Shown: positions 1 to 7,816 of the stretch, piece by piece
Position numbering within the stretch: position 1 is the first letter of the stretch
Layout of the letters: each line of letters opens with the position of its first letter
DNA from: an uncultured Muribaculaceae bacterium
GTDB taxonomy: Bacteria > Bacteroidota > Bacteroidia > Bacteroidales > Muribaculaceae
Direction of reading: 5' to 3'
Assembly: GCA_910587075.1 (NCBI GenBank)
Contig: CAJUKE010000015.1
Coordinates: 1 to 64,000 of the forward strand
DNA length: 64,000 nucleotides
Program-made: the position numbers and the translations under genes
The notes under the pieces: model-generated
What the model was told of the DNA's origin: nothing
Databases searched by the model: none
Seen by the model: the letters and a program-made list of their open reading frames with translations, nothing else

Positions 1-20
1 CCGTCCGATGGGATTGGTAG

Positions 21-98
21 GGAAGTTCTGTTGGCGATGGGGGATTGGGGGGAAGCTCCGTTGGCGATGGGGGGTTGGGGGGCGACGGGGGATTGGGG
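21..98. repeat. G-rich 30-bp tandem repeat
   Basis: Two 30-bp copies (21-50 and 51-80) differ at only a few positions and share the core GTTGGCGATGGGG followed by TTGGGG; an 18-bp partial third copy ends at 98. Many runs of four to six G could fold into quadruplexes. It lies just beyond the 3' end of the galactosidase gene. No gene was seen in bases 1-125. Confidence 0.6.
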
Positions 99-125
99 GG
101 CGGGGTTACGGCCAGGCGGGAGGGG

Positions 126-1793
126 TTACGGGCGGATGGCGGGGGAGGGGCAGGCGATGAGGGTGACGGGAGGGGTGGTGGCGGGGTGGTACGGGGGGTA
201 GGCGGTGTTGGTGGTGACGCGGTTGCGGAGGAAGCGGAGGCGGGAGGTGGATTTGGCGTAGAGGAGGGGTGTGCCGAAGGTGTCGAAGGTGTTGTCGGTG
301 ATGGTGACGCCGCTATGGAAGGGGCGGCGCTGGCGCTCCAGATCGGGGATGACGGGGTAGATGGAGATTACGGCCTCGGTGAACTGGTAGGGGGTGGTGA
401 GGGCGTTGACGAAGGTGTTGCGGCGTATCACTACGTCGCGGCAGGCGCCCGTCTCGTACCACCCGTTGCAGTCGCCGCAGAGGAGGATGGCGGCTCCGGA
501 GGTGTGGTCGAAAAGGTTGTCCTCGCACACCACGCGGCGCGGGGTGCTGAACAGGGCGCCGCGGGCGCGGTTGTGGCGCACGGTGTTGCGGGCGAAGTGT
601 ACCTCGGGGGCGCGGCTGAGGTTTTCGATGCCGTAGCCGTCGGCGGGGTTGATGGAGGGGGAGAGGGGGCGGTCGAGGGTTATGATAAATTCCCGGGCGC
701 CGCGGTCGGCGGGGGTGTCGGCGGGGCGTATCTCCTTAATAATATATGGCGCGCCAATGGTGTCCATGGTAGCGGAGGCCACCACCGACACGGAGTCGCC
801 GGGGGCGCCCCAGGTGAAGCCCCACGACTGATGGTGCATATACCGCCCCCGCAGGGTAGCGGGGCCGGGTGCGTCGGTGACTTTCAGGTAGGTGCCGTGA
901 ACGTTGATGGCGTCGTCCATCATCCCCTCGTAGAGTCCGCCGACCGACTCGATCACCCCCGAGCAGGCCGAGAAGTGGGTGGCGTCGGCCTGGGTGGTGA
1001 AATAGCGGGGATCCTCCTGGCCGCGGAGGGCCACGGCGCAACTGTCGAGCGTCACCCCGACGCAGTTCTGCGCCAGCACCCCCATGCCCTCGGCGTAATG
1101 GATGGTGACGCCGCGGAGCACCGTCGCGGTATCCTCGTCGAGAAACACCCCGGGGGCGGGCCGGCCATAGCCGCGCATCGCCAGGCGCGTGCCCGGCTTT
1201 AGGCGCGGGTCGCGCCAGGGGGCGGTGACGGTGCCGTCGCCGTTGTCGGTCGCACCGCGCACGCCTACCTTGATGTCGCCCGTGCGGTAGGCCACCCTTC
1301 GGGTACCCTCCTCAAAAGCGATCGCCGTCTTGGGGGTCCGCTCCCAGTCGAGGCCCCGGGCGGTGAACACGCTGTCGCGCACCACCCAGTCGACCCACGG
1401 CTCCAGGCGGTAGGTAATAAGCCCCGCGGCGGAGTCGTTCCGCTCGACCACCACCTGCGTGATGTGGGGGTTGGGGAAGTCGATCGAGAAGTCGCGGAGG
1501 GCGCACCGCGAGCTCCCTGTGAGCGCCACAGGGAGCATACTGCCGTTGAAGCGCAGCTCGGCGCCCCGGCCGTCGAGAATAACGTCGGAGGCGTTTTCGA
1601 TAAGGATTCCGACCGCTTTGGGGTTCACCTGGTCGTGGTTCGATATGTACAGCTCGCGCCTCAGGGCGGAGTCGGGGGTGAACTCGTAGACGGCCCCCGG
1701 CGCCAACTTGATAACCAACGTGTCGCCGGGAGCTTTGGCGGCAACGGCTTCGCGGATGGCGCGGCACGCCGCAGCCCCCGTCACAGGCCCCAC
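126..1793 (-). CDS. GH110-like alpha-1,3-galactosidase (right-handed beta-helix), start uncertain
   Basis: About 555 residues of parallel beta-helix protein. The stretch DDAINVHGTYLKV and the following region with HHQSWGFTWG resemble GH110 exo-alpha-1,3-galactosidases of Bacteroides, which remove terminal alpha-1,3-galactose from blood-group B or linear alpha-Gal glycans; the paired Asp of DDAINVHG falls where the family's catalytic acids are expected. The coordinate is the first GTG codon, but the frame stays open upstream to 1880 and there encodes a signal-peptide-like stretch (FITLTFNLLLALPLSAAVA at about 1859-1803) with no ATG, GTG or TTG before it. The 5' part of that stretch lies in a direct-repeat array (1838-1920), so the original start may be lost or a rare start codon is used. 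It lies 123 bp after lpd on the same strand; its function is unrelated to the glycine genes. Likely periplasmic or surface. Family assignment is from memory of motifs. Confidence 0.75.
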   Translation of the reverse strand: MGPVTGAAACRAIREAVAAKAPGDTLVIKLAPGAVYEFTPDSALRRELYISNHDQVNPKAVGILIENASDVILDGRGAELRFNGSMLPVALTGSSRCALRDFSIDFPNPHITQVVVERNDSAAGLITYRLEPWVDWVVRDSVFTARGLDWERTPKTAIAFEEGTRRVAYRTGDIKVGVRGATDNGDGTVTAPWRDPRLKPGTRLAMRGYGRPAPGVFLDEDTATVLRGVTIHYAEGMGVLAQNCVGVTLDSCAVALRGQEDPRYFTTQADATHFSACSGVIESVGGLYEGMMDDAINVHGTYLKVTDAPGPATLRGRYMHHQSWGFTWGAPGDSVSVVASATMDTIGAPYIIKEIRPADTPADRGAREFIITLDRPLSPSINPADGYGIENLSRAPEVHFARNTVRHNRARGALFSTPRRVVCEDNLFDHTSGAAILLCGDCNGWYETGACRDVVIRRNTFVNALTTPYQFTEAVISIYPVIPDLERQRRPFHSGVTITDNTFDTFGTPLLYAKSTSRLRFLRNRVTTNTAYPPYHPATTPPVTLIACPSPAIRP

Positions 1794-1837
1794 CTCCAGG
1801 GTGGCGACAGCGGCGGAAAGCGGTAGCGCAAGTAGGA

Positions 1838-1925
1838 GGTTAAAAGTCAGAGTTATGAACTTAGAAGTCAGAGGGCAGAGTTATGAGTTATAAGGTTAGA
1901 GGTCAGAGTTATGAGGTCAGAGGTT
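1838..1925. repeat. About 28-bp direct repeats at the galactosidase 5' end
   Basis: On the minus strand three units of about 28 bp each begin YTCATAACTCTG and continue with TGAC/TAAC pyrimidine-rich sequence. They fill the gap between lpd and the galactosidase gene and run into its signal-peptide-like coding stretch. Related sequence occurs at the lpd start (about 3228-3250) and before gcvPA (6069-6103). Confidence 0.65.
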
Positions 1926-3236
1926 GGCGGCGGCAGCGGCGAGCACTTCCGAAAGGGTCGGGTGGGCGTGGATTGCCGAGGCGAGGTCGGCGGCACGGAG
2001 CCCTGAGGCGATGGCGAGCGAGGCTTCGGCAGCGAGGTCGGCGGCGTGCGGGCCGCAGATGTGGCACCCGATGAGGCGCCCGTCGGGGTCAGCGATCAGT
2101 TTCACGAGCCCGTCGGCCTCACCCATGGCGGCGGCTTTGCCGTTGGCGCGGAACAGCGCCTTGGCGGTCTTGAACTCCGCGCCGCGCTCTTCGAGCCGCT
2201 CCTGGGTCTCCCCGGCCATAGCGGCCTCCGGCATGGTGAACACCGCCGAGGGGATGACCGAGAGGTTTACCTCCTCCCCCATCACGGCACGGGCCTGGGC
2301 CGATGCGGCGTGGGCCAGGAGGCAGCGCCCGTTGCAGTCGCCGATGGCGTAGATGCCCGGGGCGGTGGTAGCGAAACGGTCGTCGACGGTAATGCCCCGC
2401 GGGGTGTGCTCCACCCCCGCCAAGTCCAGTCCGGCGGGGAGCGCCGGGCGGCGCCCTACGGCCATCAGCACGGCGTCGGCCTCCACCTCGTCGGGCTTCC
2501 CCTTCTTGCCGAACTTCACGGCGATGCCGCCGTCGCGGCGTTCGAGCGCCGTCACCTCGGCGGAGGTGTGGAACTTTATGCCCCGCTTCTGCAGGGCCAT
2601 GCGGAGCCGCTTGGCAACCTCGCGGTCGAACGGCGGGAGCACCTCCTTACAGTACTCAACCACCGTCACCTCCGAGCCGAAAGCCTCGAACACCGAGGCG
2701 AATTCCAGCCCTATCACCCCGCCGCCGATTATGGCGAGCCGCGGGGGGAGCGCCGTGATGTCGAGCAGGTCGGTAGAGTCCATCGCCAACTCCGCCCCCG
2801 GAATCGGGAGGCGGGCCGGAAGGGAGCCGGTCGCGATTATGATTTTCGGGGCGGTGTATTCCTCGCCGTTGACTTTCAGCAGGTTCTTGCCCGCGAACGA
2901 GGCTTCGCCGGTAATGACCTCCGCCTTGGCGACGGTCATGGCGACCCCTTCGCGCAACTCGTCGACCACCCGGTTCTTGCGCCCGATGATGGCGGCGATG
3001 TCGGCCGTCGGGGAGTCGTCGACGGCGATGCCGAACTCCGCGGCCAGGCGGGTGGTCTGTATCACCTCGGCCGAGCGGCAGAGGCACTTGGTAGGTATGC
3101 ATCCCCGGTTGAGGCAGGTGCCACCCAGGCGGTCGCGCTCAACGAGGAGGGTTTTCATGCCCCGCGCGGCGCCGATGGCGGCGGCTTCGTAGCCCCCGGG
3201 TCCGGCGCCGACAACGATAAGGTCGTAAGAAGTCAT
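1917..3236 (-). CDS. lpd: Dihydrolipoamide dehydrogenase (glycine cleavage L-protein)
   Basis: FAD-dependent enzyme of 439 residues that reoxidises the dihydrolipoyl arm of GcvH and passes electrons to NAD+. It shows the N-terminal FAD motif GAGPGG (residues 10-15), the redox disulfide GGTCLNRGCIPTK (Cys41 and Cys46), the central NAD-binding motif IIGGGVIGLEFA, the second FAD motif ending in YAIGD, and the C-terminal HPTLSE His-Glu dyad. It is a little shorter than the usual 460-475. Its ATG overlaps the gcvPB stop by 4 bp, showing translational coupling and a dedicated role in glycine cleavage, though it could also serve 2-oxoacid dehydrogenases. The first codons (ATGACTTCT) lie in repeat-like sequence related to 1838-1925. 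Confidence 0.95.
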   Translation of the reverse strand: MTSYDLIVVGAGPGGYEAAAIGAARGMKTLLVERDRLGGTCLNRGCIPTKCLCRSAEVIQTTRLAAEFGIAVDDSPTADIAAIIGRKNRVVDELREGVAMTVAKAEVITGEASFAGKNLLKVNGEEYTAPKIIIATGSLPARLPIPGAELAMDSTDLLDITALPPRLAIIGGGVIGLEFASVFEAFGSEVTVVEYCKEVLPPFDREVAKRLRMALQKRGIKFHTSAEVTALERRDGGIAVKFGKKGKPDEVEADAVLMAVGRRPALPAGLDLAGVEHTPRGITVDDRFATTAPGIYAIGDCNGRCLLAHAASAQARAVMGEEVNLSVIPSAVFTMPEAAMAGETQERLEERGAEFKTAKALFRANGKAAAMGEADGLVKLIADPDGRLIGCHICGPHAADLAAEASLAIASGLRAADLASAIHAHPTLSEVLAAAAANL

Positions 3237-4717
3237 AAGTCAGAGTTACGAGGTACGAAGTAGGTGACGACGGGATGGAGGGCGGCCTCCGTGTCGTCGG
3301 GGTGGGTGATCGGGGTGTTGTGGGGCGCGTTCTTCACCACGTCGGGAGTCTCGGCGGCCTCGCGGGCGATGTCGCGCATCGCGGCGATGAAGTCGTCGAG
3401 AGTCTCGCGGCTCTCGGTCTCCGTAGGCTCGATCATCAGCGACTCGTGGAAAAGGAGCGGGAAGTAGATGGTCGGGGCGTGGTAGCCTCGGTCGAGCAGA
3501 CGCTTGGCGATGTTGAGGGTGGTTACACCGGTCGATTTGTCGCGGAGCCCGTCGAAAACGAACTCGTGCTTGCACACCCCCTCGATCGGGAGGAGGTAGC
3601 AGTCCTTGAGCGACTCCTTGATATAGTTGGCGTTAAGAGTGGCGAGTGGGCCGACCTCCATAAGCCCTCCGGCGCCGAGCGACAGTATGTAGCTCAGGGC
3701 GCGGGCCTGCACGGCGAAGTTGCCGAGGGTGGCCGAAATGGAGCCGAGGGCCTCCTCCGGGGCCTCGATGGAGAAAGTGCCGTCGGGGCGCCGCGTAACG
3801 CGTGGCGAGGGGAGGAACCGCTCCAGCCCGGCGCGTACCCCTACCGGGCCGCTCCCGGGGCCACCGCCCCCGTGGGGCGTGGAGAATGTCTTGTGGAGGT
3901 TGATGTGCATCACGTCGAACCCCATATCGCCCGGACGGGCAACACCGAGCATCGGGTTGAGGTTGGCGCCGTCGTAGTACATCAGCGCGCCCGCCTCGTG
4001 AGCCAGCCGCGCGATTTCGGGTATGTTTTTCTCGAATATGCCGAGGGTGTTGGGGTTGGTCATCATCACCGCCGCCACCGTTTCGTCGAGCAGCGGGCGC
4101 AGGTCCTCGACATCGACCGTGCCGTCGGGGCGGCTCTTGACCTCCACCACCTCCAGGCCGCACACCGCCGCCGAGGCGGGGTTGGTGCCGTGGGCCGAGT
4201 CGGGCACGATCACCTTGCGGCGCGCCGCGTCGGAGCGGCTGTCGTGGTATGCGCGGATCACCATCAGCCCGGTGAGTTCGCCGTGGGCCCCCGCGAAGGG
4301 GTTGAGGGTGAACTCGGCCATACCGCCGATTTCCGAGAGGGCCCGCTGCAGCTCCCAATAGATCGCCAGCGCCCCCTGGGCGGCTTTCGCCGGGGTCGCG
4401 GGATGCAGACGGGCGAAGGAGCGGTGCGAGGCTATCTCCTCGTTGATTTTCGGGTTGTGCTTCATAGTGCACGAACCGAGGGGGTAGAACCCCGTGTCGA
4501 CACCGAAGTTGTTGGTCGACATATTGTTGTAGTGGCGCACCAGACTCGGCTCGTCGCATTCGGGGAGGTCGAGGGGCGTCTCCCGGAGCAGTCCGGCGGG
4601 GATGGGCGCGGCGGCGGTATCAGCTACCACCGGCACCCCAGACTTCGGGAGCCTGAAGGCCGAGCGCCCCGGGCGAGAAATCTCAAAAACCAGTTTTCCG
4701 TATAATTCTCTGTTCAT
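3233..4717 (-). CDS. gcvPB: Glycine dehydrogenase (decarboxylating) subunit 2
   Basis: 494-residue C-terminal half of a split P-protein, the PLP enzyme that decarboxylates glycine and loads the aminomethyl group onto lipoyl-GcvH. The PLP lysine is Lys276 in HINLHKTFSTPHGGGGPG, and the upstream SAHGTNPASA and YYDGANLN motifs are typical. It follows gcvPA after 18 bp and overlaps lpd by 4 bp. Split subunits are common in Bacteroidales and Firmicutes, whereas E. coli has one fused chain. Catalysis needs the complex with GcvPA. Confidence 0.96.
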   Translation of the reverse strand: MNRELYGKLVFEISRPGRSAFRLPKSGVPVVADTAAAPIPAGLLRETPLDLPECDEPSLVRHYNNMSTNNFGVDTGFYPLGSCTMKHNPKINEEIASHRSFARLHPATPAKAAQGALAIYWELQRALSEIGGMAEFTLNPFAGAHGELTGLMVIRAYHDSRSDAARRKVIVPDSAHGTNPASAAVCGLEVVEVKSRPDGTVDVEDLRPLLDETVAAVMMTNPNTLGIFEKNIPEIARLAHEAGALMYYDGANLNPMLGVARPGDMGFDVMHINLHKTFSTPHGGGGPGSGPVGVRAGLERFLPSPRVTRRPDGTFSIEAPEEALGSISATLGNFAVQARALSYILSLGAGGLMEVGPLATLNANYIKESLKDCYLLPIEGVCKHEFVFDGLRDKSTGVTTLNIAKRLLDRGYHAPTIYFPLLFHESLMIEPTETESRETLDDFIAAMRDIAREAAETPDVVKNAPHNTPITHPDDTEAALHPVVTYFVPRNSDL

Positions 4718-4735
4718 ATCCTAAGTTTTTGAGGG

Positions 4736-6064
4736 TTAGAGTTTCGAGGCTATTTCGGCCAGGAGGTCGATCTGCGAGCGGGTCTGCATCTCGGTTGCGG
4801 CCATAAGCAGGCGGTTGTCGGCCACGCGTATGCCGGCGAGGATGCCCCGCGCGAGCGCGGCGTCGATGAGCGCCTGGGCCGGGTAGTCGGTCTCCAGGAG
4901 GAACTCGTTGAGGAAGGGGCGGTCGGGGTACGCGAGCCGCGCGCGGCCCCCCTCGGTCATCTTGCCGAGCAGGTAGAGGGCGGCGTTGTGCCCCGCCATA
5001 GCGATTTCGCGCAACCCCTTGGCGCCGGTCAGACTCATATAGATCGCGGCGTAGAGGGTCATAAGCCCCTGGTTGGAGCAGATGTTGGAGGTGGCTTTCT
5101 CGCGGCGTATGTGCTGCTCGCGGGCCTGGAGGGTGAGCACGAACGAGCGGCGCCCCTCGCTGTCGGTGGTCGCGCCGACGATGCGCCCGGGCATCTTGCG
5201 CATCAGGGCCTTGGTAGCGCAGAGGAATCCGAGGTACGGGCCTCCGAAACTCAGGGGTATGCCGAGGCTCTGGGCGTCGCCGCAGGCAATGTCGGCCCCC
5301 CACTCGCCGGGGGTGCGGAGCACGGCCAGGTCGGCGGCCACGCACTGGGTGATCAGGAGCGCCTTCTTCGAGTGGCAGAGGTCGGCCACCCCGGAGAGGT
5401 CCTCCACTATACCGTAATAATTAGGTATGGGCATGATTACCGCCGCCACGTCGGAGCGGCTCGCGAGGAGCTCTTCGAGATGGGCCCGGGATGTCACTCC
5501 CCCCTCCTCGCGCACCTCCTCCAGGTCGATGCCGTGGAAGCAGGCGTAGGTGGCCACCACGCGGCGCACCGCCGGGGCGATGGTGGCCGACAGGAGCACG
5601 CGGCGCTTCTTGCGGGCCGCGGCCACCGCCATCAGCGCCGCCTCGGCAGTGGCGGTCGCCCCGTCGTACATCGACGCGTTGGAGACCTCCATGCCAGTGA
5701 GGCGGCACATCATTGACTGGTATTCAAATATATACTGCAACGTACCCTGTGAGATTTCCGGCTGGTAGGGGGTGTAGGCCGTCAGGAACTCGGAGCGGCC
5801 TATCAGCGACGCCGCCGCGGCGGGCACGGCGTGGTCGTAGAAACCACCCCCGGCGAAACAGGCCGTCAGGGGAATGTCGCGCGAGGCGAGTTCGTCGAAA
5901 TGGCGGCGCACGTCGGTCTCGCTCATCTCTTCCGGGAGGTCATAGGGGGCCTTGAGGGTGAGCTCGGGGGGGACGTCGGAGAAAAGCTCTTTGAGCTCGG
6001 CGATGCCGCAGCGGTCGAGCATCAGGCGTATATCCTCCTCGGTATGCGGAAAATAGCGGTGCAT
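4736..6064 (-). CDS. gcvPA: Glycine dehydrogenase (decarboxylating) subunit 1
   Basis: 442-residue N-terminal half of the split P-protein. It opens with MHRYFPHTEEDIRLML, typical of the subunit, and carries SMYDGATA and NYYGIVEDL. It has the class V-like aminotransferase fold but lacks the PLP lysine, which is in GcvPB. The gene sits between gcvH (75 bp upstream) and gcvPB (18 bp downstream). The leader immediately before its ATG consists of five 7-bp repeats and a run of eight G, an unusual composition that could influence expression of the downstream half of the operon. Confidence 0.95.
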   Translation of the reverse strand: MHRYFPHTEEDIRLMLDRCGIAELKELFSDVPPELTLKAPYDLPEEMSETDVRRHFDELASRDIPLTACFAGGGFYDHAVPAAAASLIGRSEFLTAYTPYQPEISQGTLQYIFEYQSMMCRLTGMEVSNASMYDGATATAEAALMAVAAARKKRRVLLSATIAPAVRRVVATYACFHGIDLEEVREEGGVTSRAHLEELLASRSDVAAVIMPIPNYYGIVEDLSGVADLCHSKKALLITQCVAADLAVLRTPGEWGADIACGDAQSLGIPLSFGGPYLGFLCATKALMRKMPGRIVGATTDSEGRRSFVLTLQAREQHIRREKATSNICSNQGLMTLYAAIYMSLTGAKGLREIAMAGHNAALYLLGKMTEGGRARLAYPDRPFLNEFLLETDYPAQALIDAALARGILAGIRVADNRLLMAATEMQTRSQIDLLAEIASKL

Positions 6065-6068
6065 ATTA

Positions 6069-6111
6069 GGTCAGAAGTCAGAAATCAGAAGTCAGAGGTC
6101 AGAGGGGGGGG
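6069..6111. repeat. Heptamer repeat (RRTCAGA)x5 plus G8 tract before gcvPA
   Basis: Five consecutive 7-bp units of form RRTCAGA (6069-6103) are followed by eight G (6104-6111). They occupy the gcvH-gcvPA gap directly upstream of the gcvPA ATG. Both parts are the kind of tract that changes length by slippage. Confidence 0.8.
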
Positions 6112-6139
6112 AGTGAAGGGTGTGAGGGGTGGAGGGGGG

Positions 6140-6505
6140 TCAGTGGGCGGCGCAGAAAGCGGCGTACTGGTCCTCGTTCATCAGGGAGTCGAGCTGGGAG
6201 GGGTCGTCGATGCTTACCTTGATGATCCAGTTGGCCATAGCGTCCTCGTTGACCAGGCGCGGGTTCTCCTCCAGGGCGGTGTTGACCTCCAGCACCTCGC
6301 CACTGACGGGGGCGATGAGGTCGGAAGCGGCCTTGACGCTCTCGATTGCGCCGAAGTCGTCGCCGGCCTCGATGGTGTCGCCCTCCTCGGGCATATCGAC
6401 GTAGACAACGTTGCCGAGCTGTTTCTGGGCGTAATCGGAAATGCCGATGTAACCTTCGTTGCCTTCGACGCGGATATATTCGTGGGATTCAGAGTAGTAA
6501 ATCAT
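6140..6505 (-). CDS. gcvH: Glycine cleavage system H-protein
   Basis: 121-residue lipoyl carrier that shuttles the aminomethyl arm between P-, T- and L-proteins. The lipoylated lysine is Lys58 in FGAIESVKAASDL. The N-terminal HEYIRVEG and the C-terminal GWIIKV-like segment (NWIIKVSIDD) fit the family, and the length is close to the usual 125-130. It starts 21 bp after gcvT, so the two are cotranscribed. A lipoate ligase or synthase must be encoded elsewhere. Confidence 0.96.
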   Translation of the reverse strand: MIYYSESHEYIRVEGNEGYIGISDYAQKQLGNVVYVDMPEEGDTIEAGDDFGAIESVKAASDLIAPVSGEVLEVNTALEENPRLVNEDAMANWIIKVSIDDPSQLDSLMNEDQYAAFCAAH

Positions 6506-6526
6506 AACTGACGTGTATGTGAGGGG

Positions 6527-7624
6527 TTAGTTTTTATAGGACTTTTTATAAAATTTGCGGGGGACGACCACGGCGGGGAACTCCTTGCGGCGCACTCGCA
6601 CCTTCAGCTCGGTGCCCTGCTTGGCGTAGCGGCTGTCGATCAGCGCCATGGCCACGCTCTTGTCGACCGAGATGCCGCGGTAGCCGGTGGTGACGTGCCC
6701 GATGACGTTGCCTTCGGGGTCAAGCACCTCGTAGCCGTGGCGTGGCACCGCACGGTCGAGCAGCTCCAGCCCTACCGACTTGCGGCGGGGACCCTCGGCC
6801 TTCTGGGCGGCGATGGCGTCGCGCCCGATCATATCGGTCTTGTCGAGCTTTACGAACATCGAGAGGCCCGCCTCCAGGGGGGTGATGTCGTCGGCTAACT
6901 CGTCGCCGTAGAGCGGCAGCCCCACTTCGAAGCGGAGCGTGTCGCGGCAACCGAGGCCGCAGGGGGCGCACTCGCCCGAATCAATCAGTGCCTGCCAGGC
7001 CCGGCGTATCACCGCGGCGGGGGCGTAGAGCTCGAAGCCGTCCTCGCCGGTATAGCCGGTGCGGCTTATTATGGCGTGCTCGCCGTCGATTTCAAGCTCC
7101 TTGAAGGTATAGAACGCGAGGTCGGCGCAGGGGATGCCGAGCACGCGCCCGACAACCTCCTCGGCCTTCGGGCCCTGGATGGCCAGCTCGGCGGTGGAGT
7201 CGGAGAGGAGGTCGACCTTCGCGTCGAACCCCTCGGCGTTGGCGAGAATCCACGCCTCGTCCTTGGCGATGTTGGCCGCGTTGATCACCAACAGGAAGCT
7301 GTCGGCGGCGCGCTTGTACACCAGCAGGTCGTCGACCACTCCCCCGTCGGGGTGGAGCATCATACCGTAGAAGCACTGCCCCGCGGGAGCGCCGGACACA
7401 TCGTTGGTGAACAGGCGGTTGACCAACCGCTCGGCATCGGGGCCCGAGATGTTGACCTCACCCATATGGGAGACGTCGAACACGCCGCACGCCTCGCGCA
7501 CGGCCCGGTGCTCCTCTTCGATTCCGGCATACTGGATCGGCATGTCCCAGCCCGCGAACGGGCTCATCCGCGCGCCGAGGGCGACGTGCAGGTCATGAAG
7601 GCAGGTTTTCTTGATTTCTTCCAT
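6527..7624 (-). CDS. gcvT: Glycine cleavage system T-protein (aminomethyltransferase)
   Basis: 365-residue tetrahydrofolate-dependent enzyme that releases ammonia from aminomethyl-GcvH and forms 5,10-methylene-THF. Typical motifs are SPFAGWDMPIQY, FDVSHMGE and GGVVDDLLVY; Asp99 in the last aligns with the catalytic Asp of the family. A longer frame with a GTG start at 7753 exists, but the ATG at 7624 gives the normal length and N-terminus (MEEIKKTCLHDLH), and a promoter-like sequence lies in between at 7681-7712. It is the first gene of the operon. No glycine riboswitch was recognised upstream. Confidence 0.96.
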   Translation of the reverse strand: MEEIKKTCLHDLHVALGARMSPFAGWDMPIQYAGIEEEHRAVREACGVFDVSHMGEVNISGPDAERLVNRLFTNDVSGAPAGQCFYGMMLHPDGGVVDDLLVYKRAADSFLLVINAANIAKDEAWILANAEGFDAKVDLLSDSTAELAIQGPKAEEVVGRVLGIPCADLAFYTFKELEIDGEHAIISRTGYTGEDGFELYAPAAVIRRAWQALIDSGECAPCGLGCRDTLRFEVGLPLYGDELADDITPLEAGLSMFVKLDKTDMIGRDAIAAQKAEGPRRKSVGLELLDRAVPRHGYEVLDPEGNVIGHVTTGYRGISVDKSVAMALIDSRYAKQGTELKVRVRRKEFPAVVVPRKFYKKSYKN

Positions 7625-7680
7625 TATTTTAGCTAATGTGTAAGCTGATTCTCCGTTTATGGCTTGAAAATTCAGGCCCC

Positions 7681-7712
7681 CTAAGTTACGCCGTTTTTGC
7701 CTCACGGCCAAA
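7681..7712 (-). promoter_or_regulatory. Candidate promoter of the gcv operon
   Basis: On the minus strand TTTGG (7708-7712) and TAACTTAG (7681-7688) are 19 bp apart, close to the Bacteroidetes consensus TTTG ... TAnnTTTG with one mismatch. It would give a leader of about 50 nt to the gcvT ATG at 7624. Confidence 0.5.
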
Positions 7713-7816
7713 CTCCGCCGTATGTTAGAAAACAGAATTTCGCCCGCCGCCACCCCTTCCCGCCCCCGCCGCGGAACCCTTTGCCCACCCGGGGCGTTCT
7801 ATAATAAAATATAAAT

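Noticed and set aside
45..1202. 385-codon plus-strand frame
   Set aside because: Gly/Val/Ala-rich shadow of the galactosidase gene on the other strand; high GC makes such frames common.
7625..7816. Glycine riboswitch upstream of gcvT
   Set aside because: The region is short and lacks the paired aptamer pattern; only a promoter-like sequence was seen.
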